Shown: piece after piece, positions 53,506-61,481 of the stretch
Layout: each line of letters begins with the position of its first letter
Numbering within the stretch: the first letter of the stretch is position 1
Origin: CAWVSB01 sp036960375
GTDB taxonomy: Bacteria; Pseudomonadota; Gammaproteobacteria; Pseudomonadales; CAWVSB01
Length of the DNA: 64,000 nt
Assembly: GCA_036960375.1 (NCBI GenBank)
Contig: JBALVY010000005.1
Location: forward strand, 62,001 to 126,000
Direction of reading: 5' to 3'
The notes under the pieces: generated by a model
The model's database searches: none
What the model was told of the DNA's origin: nothing
Seen by the model: the letters and a program-made list of their open reading frames with translations, nothing else
Translations under genes and position numbers: made by a program

Positions 53506-53550
53506 TAAAAGTATACAATCGTGTAAAAGTACCCGAGAGTGAACTTTTAC
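53506..53550. promoter_or_regulatory. Candidate operator: repeated TAAAAGT sites before the Rieske gene
   Basis: TAAAAGTA occurs at 53506-53513 and again at 53524-53531, 18 bases apart. The second copy forms GTAAAAGT (53523-53530), an exact inverted repeat of ACTTTTAC (53543-53550) with a 12-base spacer. A TATACAAT lies between the copies. Such an array 70-115 bases before a catabolic operon suggests a regulator-binding site; the regulator is not encoded nearby. Confidence 0.45.
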
Positions 53551-53620
53551 TTGCCGGGTGAGCGCGACTGATTATTCATATCAGCATGTAATTAACGTAA
53601 CAAAGGGCAGGAGATCGATA

Positions 53621-54565
53621 ATGGCTATACAGCCTTGTGAGTCTACAACACACCAGGGGCCGGACTTCCCAATAGGATGGTTTTCGGTGGCACGCGCCCG
53701 TGATTTGGGTGTTGGTGAGGTCCAGCGTGTTTTCGCTTTTGGGCGCGAGCTGGCCTTATTTCGTACCCGCTCCGGTGTGGCCGTTGTACACGATGCGTTT
53801 TGCCCTCATTTGGGAGCTCATCTGGGCGTGGAGGGCCGCGTAGTCGGGGAGGCGATACGCTGTCCTTTTCATGGTTGGAAGTTTGATGCCTCCGGAGACT
53901 GCGTCGAAATTCCATACTGTGATGAAATTCCATCGCGGGCAAAGGTGCACAACTGGCCTGTGAGCGAAGTCAATGGAGACATTATGGTGTGGTATCACCC
54001 GGCAGGCACTGCGCCAGATTGGGATGTGCCTGAGGTGCCTCAGCTGAATGATGACAATTGGAGCGAGCCGCAATACTGGGAGTTTACTATTCCTAATCAT
54101 GTACAGAACATCGCTGAAAACACCTGTGACCCTGAACATTTTCAATATGTTCATCGTATGCCAAATACACCACCGGCAGATATCACTATAGACGAAGGCG
54201 GACGCATTCTTCATTTGGTGGCAGATGCCAAAGAAGCGGAAATCCCAAATGTTCTTGATGTGGTTATGCATAATCCCGGGTTAGCCGTTGTGCGAACCAT
54301 TTACGGGCCTGATGCTGAAATGCTGGTCTACTCAACAGCACAGCCCACCCATCTTAATGAAACTCACATGCGCTGGACGCTGACTGTTCGCAAAGAAATT
54401 GTTGATTTGGTCGGTGACGATGTGATGCGTGGGATTAAGGAGGGCATCGGTGATGATATGCCTATATGGACGCATAAGATTTACCGGGAAAAACCGGTTT
54501 TTTGTAAAGGCGATACCAGTTTGATCGGATTCCGCAAATGGGTCCGACAGTTCTATGTTCAATAA
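53621..54565 (+). CDS. Rieske non-heme iron oxygenase, KshA-like oxygenase component
   Basis: The enzyme inserts oxygen into an organic substrate using a Rieske [2Fe-2S] cluster and a mononuclear iron. The 314-residue product has the Rieske motif CxH-x17-CxxH (Cys61, His63, Cys81, His84) and the iron motif N-x2-D-x2-H-x4-H (Asn167, Asp170, His173, His178). The compact size and fold order resemble 3-ketosteroid 9-alpha-hydroxylase KshA and cholesterol 7-desaturase relatives, so a steroid-like substrate is a reasonable guess. No reductase gene is adjacent. GGAG eight bases upstream supports the ATG at 53621 over an earlier frame opening. Confidence 0.88.
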   Translation: MAIQPCESTTHQGPDFPIGWFSVARARDLGVGEVQRVFAFGRELALFRTRSGVAVVHDAFCPHLGAHLGVEGRVVGEAIRCPFHGWKFDASGDCVEIPYCDEIPSRAKVHNWPVSEVNGDIMVWYHPAGTAPDWDVPEVPQLNDDNWSEPQYWEFTIPNHVQNIAENTCDPEHFQYVHRMPNTPPADITIDEGGRILHLVADAKEAEIPNVLDVVMHNPGLAVVRTIYGPDAEMLVYSTAQPTHLNETHMRWTLTVRKEIVDLVGDDVMRGIKEGIGDDMPIWTHKIYREKPVFCKGDTSLIGFRKWVRQFYVQ

Positions 54566-54595
54566 ATTGATGACTTACCAAGCGAGGAATAAGTG

Positions 54596-55375
54596 ATGAC
54601 TGAAGCACCCCTGGGACCCCAAAGCAATACCGGCGAGATTATTAATTGGCCGATGCTCAAGATTGTATATCGTACTGATCCGGCTAAGATCGCGGCAATA
54701 TTACCGCCGGGTATTGAGCCCGGAGCTGATCCGCATGTGACATTGACGATATATAATTACCCGGTTAATGCCGAACCCGAATACGGCGTTGTCACCACGG
54801 TAAACGCGGATTATAACGGTGTCGCTGGAGAATATACGCTGGGTTACGGTATAGATCAGGAAGCGGCAATATTTGGCAGTCAGGAAATGAATGGTCAGCC
54901 AAAGTACCCCTGCGATACCAAGTATTATCGCCTTATGGACTATGTTTTCGCGCGTAGCACGCACCAGGGTTATACTTTCTATGAATTCCAGGGACAGTCG
55001 ACCGGTAAGGTGGAGTTGTTGGAAGAGTTCGACCAGCACGAGTGGTGGGTTAAGTCTTCCCGCGCTGTCAGTGTTGGTGGACCGGCAACGGATTATGATT
55101 TTCCCCCGCACGTAGTCCATGTTCGCAGTCGCTATGGTACGGCGCACAGAGAGGAAGTCCAGGGCCAGCTGATTCTACGGGATAGCCCCTGGGATCCACT
55201 AGCAACAATGCTACCCATGGAAGAGCAAATATCTGCACATTTGTGGTGGCCGATATTCCTCGATCGCGAAGTGAAGTTGGCTGGACCGCTTGATCCAGAA
55301 GCTTACTTGCCATTTGCAGATACCATATCCGGCTCGCGCTGGCCTGGTGAAAACGGCGGTCCAAAAAAGGGATAA
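54596..55375 (+). CDS. Acetoacetate decarboxylase (ADC) family protein
   Basis: The 259-residue product has the ADC fold pattern, with INWPMLKIVYRTDPAKIAAILPPGIEP at the N-terminus. The Schiff-base lysine is expected at Lys103 within EMNGQPKYPCD, equivalent to the E..G.PK motif of acetoacetate decarboxylase. Many ADC-like enzymes have other activities (aldolase-dehydratase, retro-aldol or hydrolysis), so decarboxylation is not assured. GAGGAA precedes the ATG at 54596. It lies between the Rieske gene and an SDR gene that starts on its stop codon. Confidence 0.83.
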   Translation: MTEAPLGPQSNTGEIINWPMLKIVYRTDPAKIAAILPPGIEPGADPHVTLTIYNYPVNAEPEYGVVTTVNADYNGVAGEYTLGYGIDQEAAIFGSQEMNGQPKYPCDTKYYRLMDYVFARSTHQGYTFYEFQGQSTGKVELLEEFDQHEWWVKSSRAVSVGGPATDYDFPPHVVHVRSRYGTAHREEVQGQLILRDSPWDPLATMLPMEEQISAHLWWPIFLDREVKLAGPLDPEAYLPFADTISGSRWPGENGGPKKG

Positions 55376-56263
55376 ATGATGAAAGATTTTACCGATAAGG
55401 TTGCCGTTATTACCGGTGGCGCAAGTGGAGTTGGACGTTCTCTGGCCTTTGCTTTGGCAGAGCGCGGAGCGAAGATTGTTGTGGCCGATGTTGACCGAGA
55501 TGGTATTGCGGCGACAGTTGATGCGCTAAGTTCTCAGGGCGCCGATGCGACAGGCCAGGTATGTGATGTGACGTCACTCGACAGCTGTAAGGCTTTGGCC
55601 GACAAGGCCGTTGAGCGTTATGGTGCGATTCATCTAGTATTTGCCAACGCAGGTATTAGTGCCGGTGAGTCGGGTCCTATGTGGGAGTATTCTGAAAAAG
55701 ACTGGCAGTGGACGGTTAACGTCAATCTGTGGGGGGCGGTAAACAGTATTACTGCTTTTATGCCCAAGTTGATTGAACAGAATGAAGAAGCACATTTTGT
55801 GATTACCGGTTCTGGTAATGGCGCCTTCCTGGTTTATCCTGATCAGCCTATCTATACCGCTACCAAAGCTGCCGTACAAACCATTACCGAAAACCTTCAC
55901 TTTCAGGTCTCGGCGATGGATACACCGGTTAAAATTAGTGCCTTGTTTCCAGGGCCGCACGTGGTGGACACAGGGCTGTTCAATTCTGGCCGTGTGAGGC
56001 CTAAAGAATTGGAAAAAGAAGGTGCGAGTGGAAATTCGACAGGTATTAATTCAGTCGATGATATGCGCAAGATGGCCGCCGAATATGGCATTGAGTTGCA
56101 GAGCACTCATCCAGATGAAGTGGCAGCTATGGCCGTTGCAGGCCTGGAACAGGATCAATTCTGGCTACTGGCAACTACGCCAGAGACTGATGCCAAGATT
56201 CGCCAACGTGCTGATATGATTCTTGATCGGGTAACACCGGTACCTCCGATGGTTGGTGCTTGA
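55376..56263 (+). CDS. Classical short-chain dehydrogenase/reductase
   Basis: This 295-residue NAD(P)-dependent oxidoreductase has the cofactor motif TGGASGVGRSLA, NAG at about 91-93, a catalytic serine near 146 and Tyr160-Lys164 in YTATK. Unlike the SDR near 30 kb, the catalytic set is intact. The C-terminal extension (about 215-295) is longer than in FabG-like enzymes and may shape the substrate pocket. The ATG immediately follows the ADC stop, so translation is coupled. It probably oxidises a hydroxyl made upstream in the same pathway. Confidence 0.88.
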   Translation: MMKDFTDKVAVITGGASGVGRSLAFALAERGAKIVVADVDRDGIAATVDALSSQGADATGQVCDVTSLDSCKALADKAVERYGAIHLVFANAGISAGESGPMWEYSEKDWQWTVNVNLWGAVNSITAFMPKLIEQNEEAHFVITGSGNGAFLVYPDQPIYTATKAAVQTITENLHFQVSAMDTPVKISALFPGPHVVDTGLFNSGRVRPKELEKEGASGNSTGINSVDDMRKMAAEYGIELQSTHPDEVAAMAVAGLEQDQFWLLATTPETDAKIRQRADMILDRVTPVPPMVGA

Positions 56264-56282
56264 GTTATTAGTGACTCTGCAG

Positions 56283-56306
56283 AATGCCACCGTGGGTGGT
56301 GGCATT
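56283..56306 (+). terminator. Putative terminator after the SDR gene
   Basis: AATGCCACC (56283-56291) pairs with GGTGGCATT (56298-56306) around a 6-base loop. No T-run follows (ATTGACC), so function as an intrinsic terminator is uncertain. Confidence 0.45.
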
Positions 56307-56487
56307 ATTGACCTGATGCCGATTCCTTTTGATGTGACTCAAACTGGAAAACTGCTGCTCTGAGTCAATCGCTCTCGGTGTAGAGGAACGTGAGCTGATA
56401 TCACGTTAATTGTGACCTCTGTTGCCATGTAGGTATGGAACTTTCGTGCTTATAATTGATGGCTTAAAAACTTGATAAGGATCGGCA

Positions 56488-57483
56488 ATGACTAAGGTAT
56501 TGATCACCGGCGGAACGGGATTTATTGGTAATCATGTGACGCGTCTGTGTCTTGAAAAAGGCGATGACGTGCGAGTTATGGTTATGGCGGGTGAGGATCG
56601 TTCTCCGCTTGATGGTATGAACGTAGAAATTGTCGAAGGTAATCTGCTTGACCCCGCTTCGCTGAAACCCGTGCTTGAGGGCGTAGATCAACTTTATCAC
56701 CTCGCGGCGTTGTTTGCGATTTGGACCAAAGACCCTGACTTGCACTATAAGATTAACGTGGAAGGTACAGAGGCCTTTTTGCGTTTGGCGATGGCAGAAG
56801 GAATTAGTAAAGTTGTTTATACCAGTAGTGTTGCCGCTATTGGAGTTGGTAAATCAGGTGAATTGGCGACTGAAGCGACGCCTTTTGATAGCTGGTTATT
56901 TGCCAGTGAATATATTTTGTCAAAGTATATGAGCCACCAGATGGTTAAAGGATTGGTAGGCGAAGGTTTACCTGCCACTATGGTCATGCCCGGTTTACCT
57001 TTTGGCCCTGGTGATCGAGCGCCAACTCCTACCGGTACGGTGATTATTTCAGCACTGCAGGGCAAGATGAAGAATTACTGGGACGGTGGCGTGTGTACAG
57101 TTGATGTACGTGATGTGGCCGCCGGCCATGTATTGGCAATGGAGAAGGGCAGAATAGGGGAGTCTTATATTCTGGCTAACCGCGATGGCAACTATACTCA
57201 TAAAGAGTTTTTGACCAAGGTGGGAGAAATAGCCGGAGTTAAGGATGTGGCGAGTAAAGAAGTTTCAGCCAAGACCATGTTAACGGTTTCTCGTATTGCT
57301 GAGTTTTGGTCGAAGGTGACAGGGAAAGCGCCTATTACGACTTACAAAAATACTCTGTTTGCGCAACAGCATTTCTATGTTGATTCTACTAAAGCGATTG
57401 AAGAGCTGGGCCTGCCCCAAACTCCGATTGAAACTTCTATTAAAGATGCAGCGCAGTGGTTTAGAGCCAACGGCTACGCCTAG
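56488..57483 (+). CDS. NAD-dependent epimerase/dehydratase (extended SDR, 3-beta-HSD / dihydroflavonol reductase-like)
   Basis: The 331-residue extended SDR has the N-terminal motif ITGGTGFIGNHV, HLAALFAIW, the catalytic serine region YTSSVAAIG and Tyr142-Lys146 in EYILSK. The overall layout is that of hydroxysteroid dehydrogenase/isomerase-like and flavonoid-reductase-like enzymes, which act on ring ketones and alcohols. A TATAAT at 56451-56456 lies upstream without a good -35, suggesting a separate promoter. It ends at a perfect hairpin terminator. Membership of the Rieske cluster's pathway is inferred from position. Confidence 0.85.
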   Translation: MTKVLITGGTGFIGNHVTRLCLEKGDDVRVMVMAGEDRSPLDGMNVEIVEGNLLDPASLKPVLEGVDQLYHLAALFAIWTKDPDLHYKINVEGTEAFLRLAMAEGISKVVYTSSVAAIGVGKSGELATEATPFDSWLFASEYILSKYMSHQMVKGLVGEGLPATMVMPGLPFGPGDRAPTPTGTVIISALQGKMKNYWDGGVCTVDVRDVAAGHVLAMEKGRIGESYILANRDGNYTHKEFLTKVGEIAGVKDVASKEVSAKTMLTVSRIAEFWSKVTGKAPITTYKNTLFAQQHFYVDSTKAIEELGLPQTPIETSIKDAAQWFRANGYA

Positions 57484-57506
57484 GCAGCGTTAAGCTAAAT
57501 TATATT

Positions 57507-57530
57507 AAGGCCTCCACGGAGGCCTTTTTT
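57507..57530. terminator. Intrinsic terminator after the epimerase gene
   Basis: AAGGCCTCC (57507-57515) pairs with GGAGGCCTT (57518-57526), followed by a T-run to 57530. Its 3' flank belongs to a 41-bp sequence that recurs at 59260-59300. Confidence 0.88.
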
Positions 57531-57563
57531 GTGCCTGATTGATACCTATTACAAGGAATGGGG
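57523..57563. repeat. 41-bp direct repeat, copy 1
   Basis: This copy begins in the 3' arm of the epimerase terminator and reads through TGCCTGATTGATAC to AGGAATGGGG. It matches the second copy at 59260-59300 in 38 of 41 positions, with the first 23 identical. Together they bracket the MBL-fold hydrolase gene. Confidence 0.85.
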
Positions 57564-57602
57564 CGTACCTATACCTGAAAGTATGGCGGCTGATACAGTT
57601 TC

Positions 57603-59099
57603 TTATTTTGCCGCATCCAATTGAGCCTGACGAGCTTCAGTCATTACTTTTACATAGTTCAGCATTTCCATCGTGTTGGTGTCTTTGTCTAAAATGCGAT
57701 TGCGGTAGACGTCGATGACCAACTGTTGGGCAATGGAGTCATCAGGGTTGGCATACCAGGCCCAGTCAGCCAGATGGGAAGCCATCTTTATATCGCTGGG
57801 AATAAGTGTGCGCGCGCGCGTATCAATAGCTTCAATTCCACCAGCGAGTTGGACGATTTCTGCAGATAAGTCATCAAAAAGAACCGGAGTCCAATTGGAA
57901 GGAATATCATCCCACCATCCGGTATAGTTCTTTATGACCATTTTAGAAATGTCCTGATGGGAGACATATTTTACACTCAGACTGGGGTGGTTAAGTAGAC
58001 GCTCCGGCATTTGCAGGCTCTGGTAAACCAAATCCTTTCTTACTCCTTTGTTTAACTCGGCAATAGTGTGGTCAACGATATATTGCAAGGTTTCAGCGAG
58101 TACTGTGAGATTTTCATGAATCACTACAGGGTCACTAATTGCTTCACCATGGGCTGGAAGAATCAGCTGAACATCTTCAGCCGCCATCTCTCTCAGAGCC
58201 GCTGCCCAATCCTCCGGGTAGCGCTGCATTCGCTTGCCGTTGCCAGCATTGGGTAAGAAACCTTGATAGTAGTCGGCGGCGGCCAACTGTTTACGACCGG
58301 GGATCCATACATAGAGCTGGTCGTCAGTTTCGCCGCGATGAGCTCGTAGAATAAATTCTTCACCTCCTATCGTCAGGGTTAATTCGTTACGGAAAGTTTC
58401 TGTTGGATAAACTAAATCGTCACGAGTTTTAGGTAGGCTGGCGACTGGCTGACTCATATAATTTGCTAGAGATCCACGCAAGCGCAGGTAGCGATCGAAG
58501 CGCTTGGGTAAATCCGCCTGAGCAATAATTTGTGGGTTATCTTCAGTAAGTGCCCATGTACCGTAGGAATGATCTACGTGTCCGTGGGTGTAGATGATGG
58601 TATGAATGGGTTTGCTGCTAACCGTGGCAATCAGCTTTTTTATTACAGGGCCAGCAACACGCATTCCGGTGTCGATTAGTACCAGTCCATCGTCGGTTTC
58701 CAGTACCGCAATATTGACGATGGGGAGATATATCATCCATGTGCGTGGCGCGACCTCGACAATACGACTCATCTCTTCGGCGTCTGCCTGTGCTTCAGGG
58801 CTGTTACCAAAAATATCCTGTCCAATGGCTTTGGAAAAGTCGCCGCCGAAACCTCCACCTTCGGCTATTGCTGGAATCATTTCCGGATGCTCGAGAAATA
58901 ATAGTTCACGGGTTCCCAAGCTATCCACGCTATCGACGATTTTTTCCAGGCCGGCTTTACGGACGGAAGAAGCTGCGTCGCTCACGCTGGTTTTAACGCC
59001 GGAGGTTATATCGGTTTGGCTGAGACTGAGACCGATGGCAATGCCAATTATTGCGAACAGTAACTTTCCGCGAATGTTACTCGATAGCTTTAAGGCCAT
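57603..59099 (-). CDS. MBL-fold metallohydrolase with alkylsulfatase-type dimerisation domain
   Basis: The 498-residue protein has an N-terminal hydrophobic segment (about 12-27) that could be a signal peptide or anchor. An MBL domain (about 115-345) follows with the zinc motif THGHVDH (His172, His174, Asp176, His177) and a later histidine in LILPAHGE. The C-terminal region (about 350-480) resembles the alkyl sulfatase dimerisation domain (KNYTGWWDDIPSNW). It is shorter than SdsA1-type alkylsulfatases and has no visible C-terminal SCP2-like domain. Hydrolysis of a sulfate ester or related ester in the periplasm is likely; the substrate is unknown. AAGGG lies before the ATG. Confidence 0.83.
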   Translation of the reverse strand: MALKLSSNIRGKLLFAIIGIAIGLSLSQTDITSGVKTSVSDAASSVRKAGLEKIVDSVDSLGTRELLFLEHPEMIPAIAEGGGFGGDFSKAIGQDIFGNSPEAQADAEEMSRIVEVAPRTWMIYLPIVNIAVLETDDGLVLIDTGMRVAGPVIKKLIATVSSKPIHTIIYTHGHVDHSYGTWALTEDNPQIIAQADLPKRFDRYLRLRGSLANYMSQPVASLPKTRDDLVYPTETFRNELTLTIGGEEFILRAHRGETDDQLYVWIPGRKQLAAADYYQGFLPNAGNGKRMQRYPEDWAAALREMAAEDVQLILPAHGEAISDPVVIHENLTVLAETLQYIVDHTIAELNKGVRKDLVYQSLQMPERLLNHPSLSVKYVSHQDISKMVIKNYTGWWDDIPSNWTPVLFDDLSAEIVQLAGGIEAIDTRARTLIPSDIKMASHLADWAWYANPDDSIAQQLVIDVYRNRILDKDTNTMEMLNYVKVMTEARQAQLDAAK

Positions 59100-59259
59100 G
59101 GTATACCCTTAGGGTGATGTTGAAGGAGAGAAGTGGTCGAGTTGCTAACGAAAATAATAGCATAGCAACGCTTGCTTCAATACTGTTGAGCGAATCAGGT
59201 AATCAAACCTTAATGCTGGCTGAGAAGCAGGATCTACTATTATCTGAACTCTGAACAGA

Positions 59260-59300
59260 CCTTTTTTGTGCCTGATTGATACTTATCACGAGGAATGGGG
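59260..59300. repeat. 41-bp direct repeat, copy 2
   Basis: This is the second copy of the sequence at 57523-57563, 38 of 41 positions identical and in the same orientation. Here the upstream half of the terminator stem is absent, so the copy looks like a displaced terminator tail. It lies between the MBL gene and pbpG. Confidence 0.85.
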
Positions 59301-59370
59301 TTATGCTGCGGGGTGTGGTGAGTATCCGGCAATTCCCTGATGTGGTCAGTTTCGGTGAGTGGGTTAAAGA

Positions 59371-60225
59371 ATGTATAGATATATCAAACACATAATGGTC
59401 CTAACCTCCACAGCGAGCGCGCTATGGATTTGTTTGGCGGGTATGGCTTATGCGGGCCATTCAAAATTTGTTGATTTAGAAGGTGACCCCAAGCTACGCT
59501 CCGCTTCAGTACTCGTTACCGACCAACACGGTAATGTTATTTATACAAAAGATCAGGATACGGTGCGCTCCATAGCTTCGATCACCAAACTGATGACCGC
59601 AATGGTCATTCTGGATGCTGATCTGGACATGGATGAGAAAATCACCATCACCAAAGCAGACAGAGACCTTCTGCAGCTGACCGGCTCACGGTTGGAGTAC
59701 GGGGCTAGTCTTTCCAGAAGCGAACTGATCCAGCTGGCCTTAATGTCATCTGAAAATCGCGCCGCCACGGCCTTAGGCCGCACCTATCCCGGGGGAATGA
59801 CAGCTTTCGTTAAGGCTATGAATAACAAAGCACAGCAACTGGCAATGAATAGCTCCGGTTTTGCTGATCCTGCCGGTTTGAGTGTTGATAACGTCTCTAC
59901 GGCCAGTGATTTGACCAAGATGCTTGAGGCCGCTTCTGACTATCCATTAATTGAACAAGCAACGACCACCTTGCGCAGGGAAGTTCACCCATACGCAAAG
60001 CGCGGCCCACTGACCTACGGTAATACTAACCGCCTGTTAAAAAATGCCAATTGGGATATCGAGCTCAGCAAAACCGGCTATATCAATGAGGCGGGGCGTT
60101 GTTTAGTTTTACAGGCAACTATAGGCGGAGAGGAAGTATCGATTGTATTGCTTAATTCTTTTGGCAAACTCACGCCATTCGGCGATTCGAACCGTTTGCG
60201 CCATTGGATGCTGGATAACAGTTGA
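59371..60225 (+). CDS. pbpG: D-alanyl-D-alanine endopeptidase (PBP7/8-type)
   Basis: This periplasmic penicillin-binding enzyme cleaves D-Ala-meso-DAP cross-links in peptidoglycan. The 284-residue product has a signal peptide (about 1-28, ending AYA). All three SxxK-family motifs are present: Ser70-Ile-Thr-Lys73, Ser127-Glu-Asn129 and Lys234-Thr-Gly236. Its length suits PbpG, which lacks the C-terminal domain of DacA-type carboxypeptidases. The ribosome-binding site before the ATG is weak. Confidence 0.92.
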   Translation: MYRYIKHIMVLTSTASALWICLAGMAYAGHSKFVDLEGDPKLRSASVLVTDQHGNVIYTKDQDTVRSIASITKLMTAMVILDADLDMDEKITITKADRDLLQLTGSRLEYGASLSRSELIQLALMSSENRAATALGRTYPGGMTAFVKAMNNKAQQLAMNSSGFADPAGLSVDNVSTASDLTKMLEAASDYPLIEQATTTLRREVHPYAKRGPLTYGNTNRLLKNANWDIELSKTGYINEAGRCLVLQATIGGEEVSIVLLNSFGKLTPFGDSNRLRHWMLDNS

Positions 60226-60233
60226 TACAAGGC

Positions 60234-60255
60234 GAGGAGGCTATCCCTCCTCTTT
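60234..60255 (+). terminator. Putative terminator after pbpG
   Basis: GAGGAGG (60234-60240) pairs with CCTCCTC (60246-60252) around a 5-base loop, followed by only three T residues. It lies 8 bases after the pbpG stop. Confidence 0.6.
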
Positions 60256-60299
60256 GATGTAGTATTGCGAAGACCGCCACGGACAGCGGCGCGACGGTT

Positions 60300-60358
60300 G
60301 ATTAGGAGGCCGGTTCAGGCCTGCTGTGACACACTTGTTGCCTCGGGACTTCCTAATC
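60300..60358. repeat. Structured intergenic inverted repeat
   Basis: GATTAGGA (60300-60307) is complementary to TCCTAATC (60351-60358). The 43 bases between contain further short complementary segments (GGCC...GGCC and AGGCC...GCCT). This could be an RNA structure or a binding site; no function is assigned. Confidence 0.4.
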
Positions 60359-60446
60359 TCAAAATATCGACTATGACGGTGTTGTTATCGCCTATACTTT
60401 CACCATCAATACCTCAACCAAAAAAATAAAATACGTGGAGCATTAG

Positions 60447-60914
60447 ATGGATACCGTTAACTGGGATGCGATAGGAGCTGTTGGGGATTTCGGCGGCTCG
60501 ATAGGCGTGTTTATTTCCCTGATTTATCTTGGGTTTCAAATGCGCCATGGCGCTGCCGAGACACGCGATGCCAGCATACACTCCGTTATGCAGTTGGCGA
60601 TTCAGTTTCGCACGGAATCCTATAAGGGAGAGCTGGCAGAGATTAGATTGAAGTCAGCCTTGAACCAGCCGCTGTCCCAGTTGGAATTGTTAAAATTTGA
60701 AGGTTATCTGTCAGCATTGTTTGAACTCAACGAGCTGGTATTCGTGCAATACCAGAAGCAGAAGCTGGACCCGGAGTACTTTGAGGCCTGGGAGCGCCGC
60801 ACCGGTGCAGCGATGTCGGTGCCGCGTATTCAGCAGTTCTGGGCGAAGACCAAAACCGGTTACCGCGGGAGCTTTGTTGAGTATATTGATGGCCTGATGA
60901 AAGCTGAAGCCTAG
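60447..60914 (+). CDS. Conserved hypothetical protein with one N-terminal membrane helix
   Basis: The 155-residue product begins WDAIGAVGDFGGSIGVFISLIYLGFQMR. This is a type of N-terminus seen in many small uncharacterised proteins of marine Proteobacteria, with one membrane helix (about 12-30). The rest is a soluble helical domain with several aromatic residues (LSALFELNELVFVQYQ, YFEAWERR, RIQQFWAKTK). GTGGAG lies upstream of the ATG. Its end overlaps the convergent receiver gene by 4 bases. Function unknown. Confidence 0.75.
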   Translation: MDTVNWDAIGAVGDFGGSIGVFISLIYLGFQMRHGAAETRDASIHSVMQLAIQFRTESYKGELAEIRLKSALNQPLSQLELLKFEGYLSALFELNELVFVQYQKQKLDPEYFEAWERRTGAAMSVPRIQQFWAKTKTGYRGSFVEYIDGLMKAEA

Positions 60915-61390
60915 ACAAATACCAGTAGCGATGCGGCCTCTTTCTTGGCATCGTCCAGTGTCGTTTCCTTGTTTGACAGTAGCTTTTCGAGAAACTGTTT
61001 GCTCAGGTAGTTCTGAATATGAATTTTAACCCGGGCTTTCACGATGGGCGGACTGATGGGCTTGCTGATGTAATCTACTGCCCCGGCAGACAGCCCCCGT
61101 TCCTCGTTGGCCGTGTCGCTCATGCTGGTCACGAAAATGACAGGTATATCCTTGGTATGTTCGTCGGCTTTGAGAGCCTCGCAGACCTGAATGCCATCCA
61201 TTTCAGGCATTATCATGTCCAGTAATACGATGTCCGGTAGCTGGACCTGGGCGATCTGTAAGGCTTGTGCGCCACTGGTGGCAACGCTCAGAGCGTATTC
61301 CCCGGCGAGCACATTGGAGAGAATTTTGATATTGCCCGGCTCATCATCTACGATGAGGATGCGGCTTTTAGTCATCGTGGTCGCGTTCAT
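60911..61390 (-). CDS. Stand-alone response regulator receiver protein
   Basis: The 159-residue product is a single CheY-like receiver domain: acidic pocket VDDEPGN, phospho-acceptor Asp58 in VLLDMIMPEMDG, a threonine in FVTSMSD and Lys110 in YISKPIS. A short helical tail of about 35 residues follows without a recognised output domain. It resembles the receiver part of RpfG-type regulators. It is divergent from the hybrid histidine kinase gene, 91 bases apart, so the two probably act in one phosphorelay. An ATG five codons in is an alternative start. Confidence 0.9.
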   Translation of the reverse strand: MNATTMTKSRILIVDDEPGNIKILSNVLAGEYALSVATSGAQALQIAQVQLPDIVLLDMIMPEMDGIQVCEALKADEHTKDIPVIFVTSMSDTANEERGLSAGAVDYISKPISPPIVKARVKIHIQNYLSKQFLEKLLSNKETTLDDAKKEAASLLVFV

Positions 61391-61481
61391 TAGATTAAAG
61401 TAACCTTATTAGAATTATCTTTGGTATTTTGCTCTATTATTAGGGTTATGTCACAATTTTAATAACAAGAGGCCGCACCGA

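Noticed and set aside
57523..59300. MBL gene and its flanking repeats as an insertion sequence or cassette
   Set aside because: No transposase, terminal inverted repeats or integrase site is present; only imperfect direct repeats are seen, so a mobile-element label is not supported.
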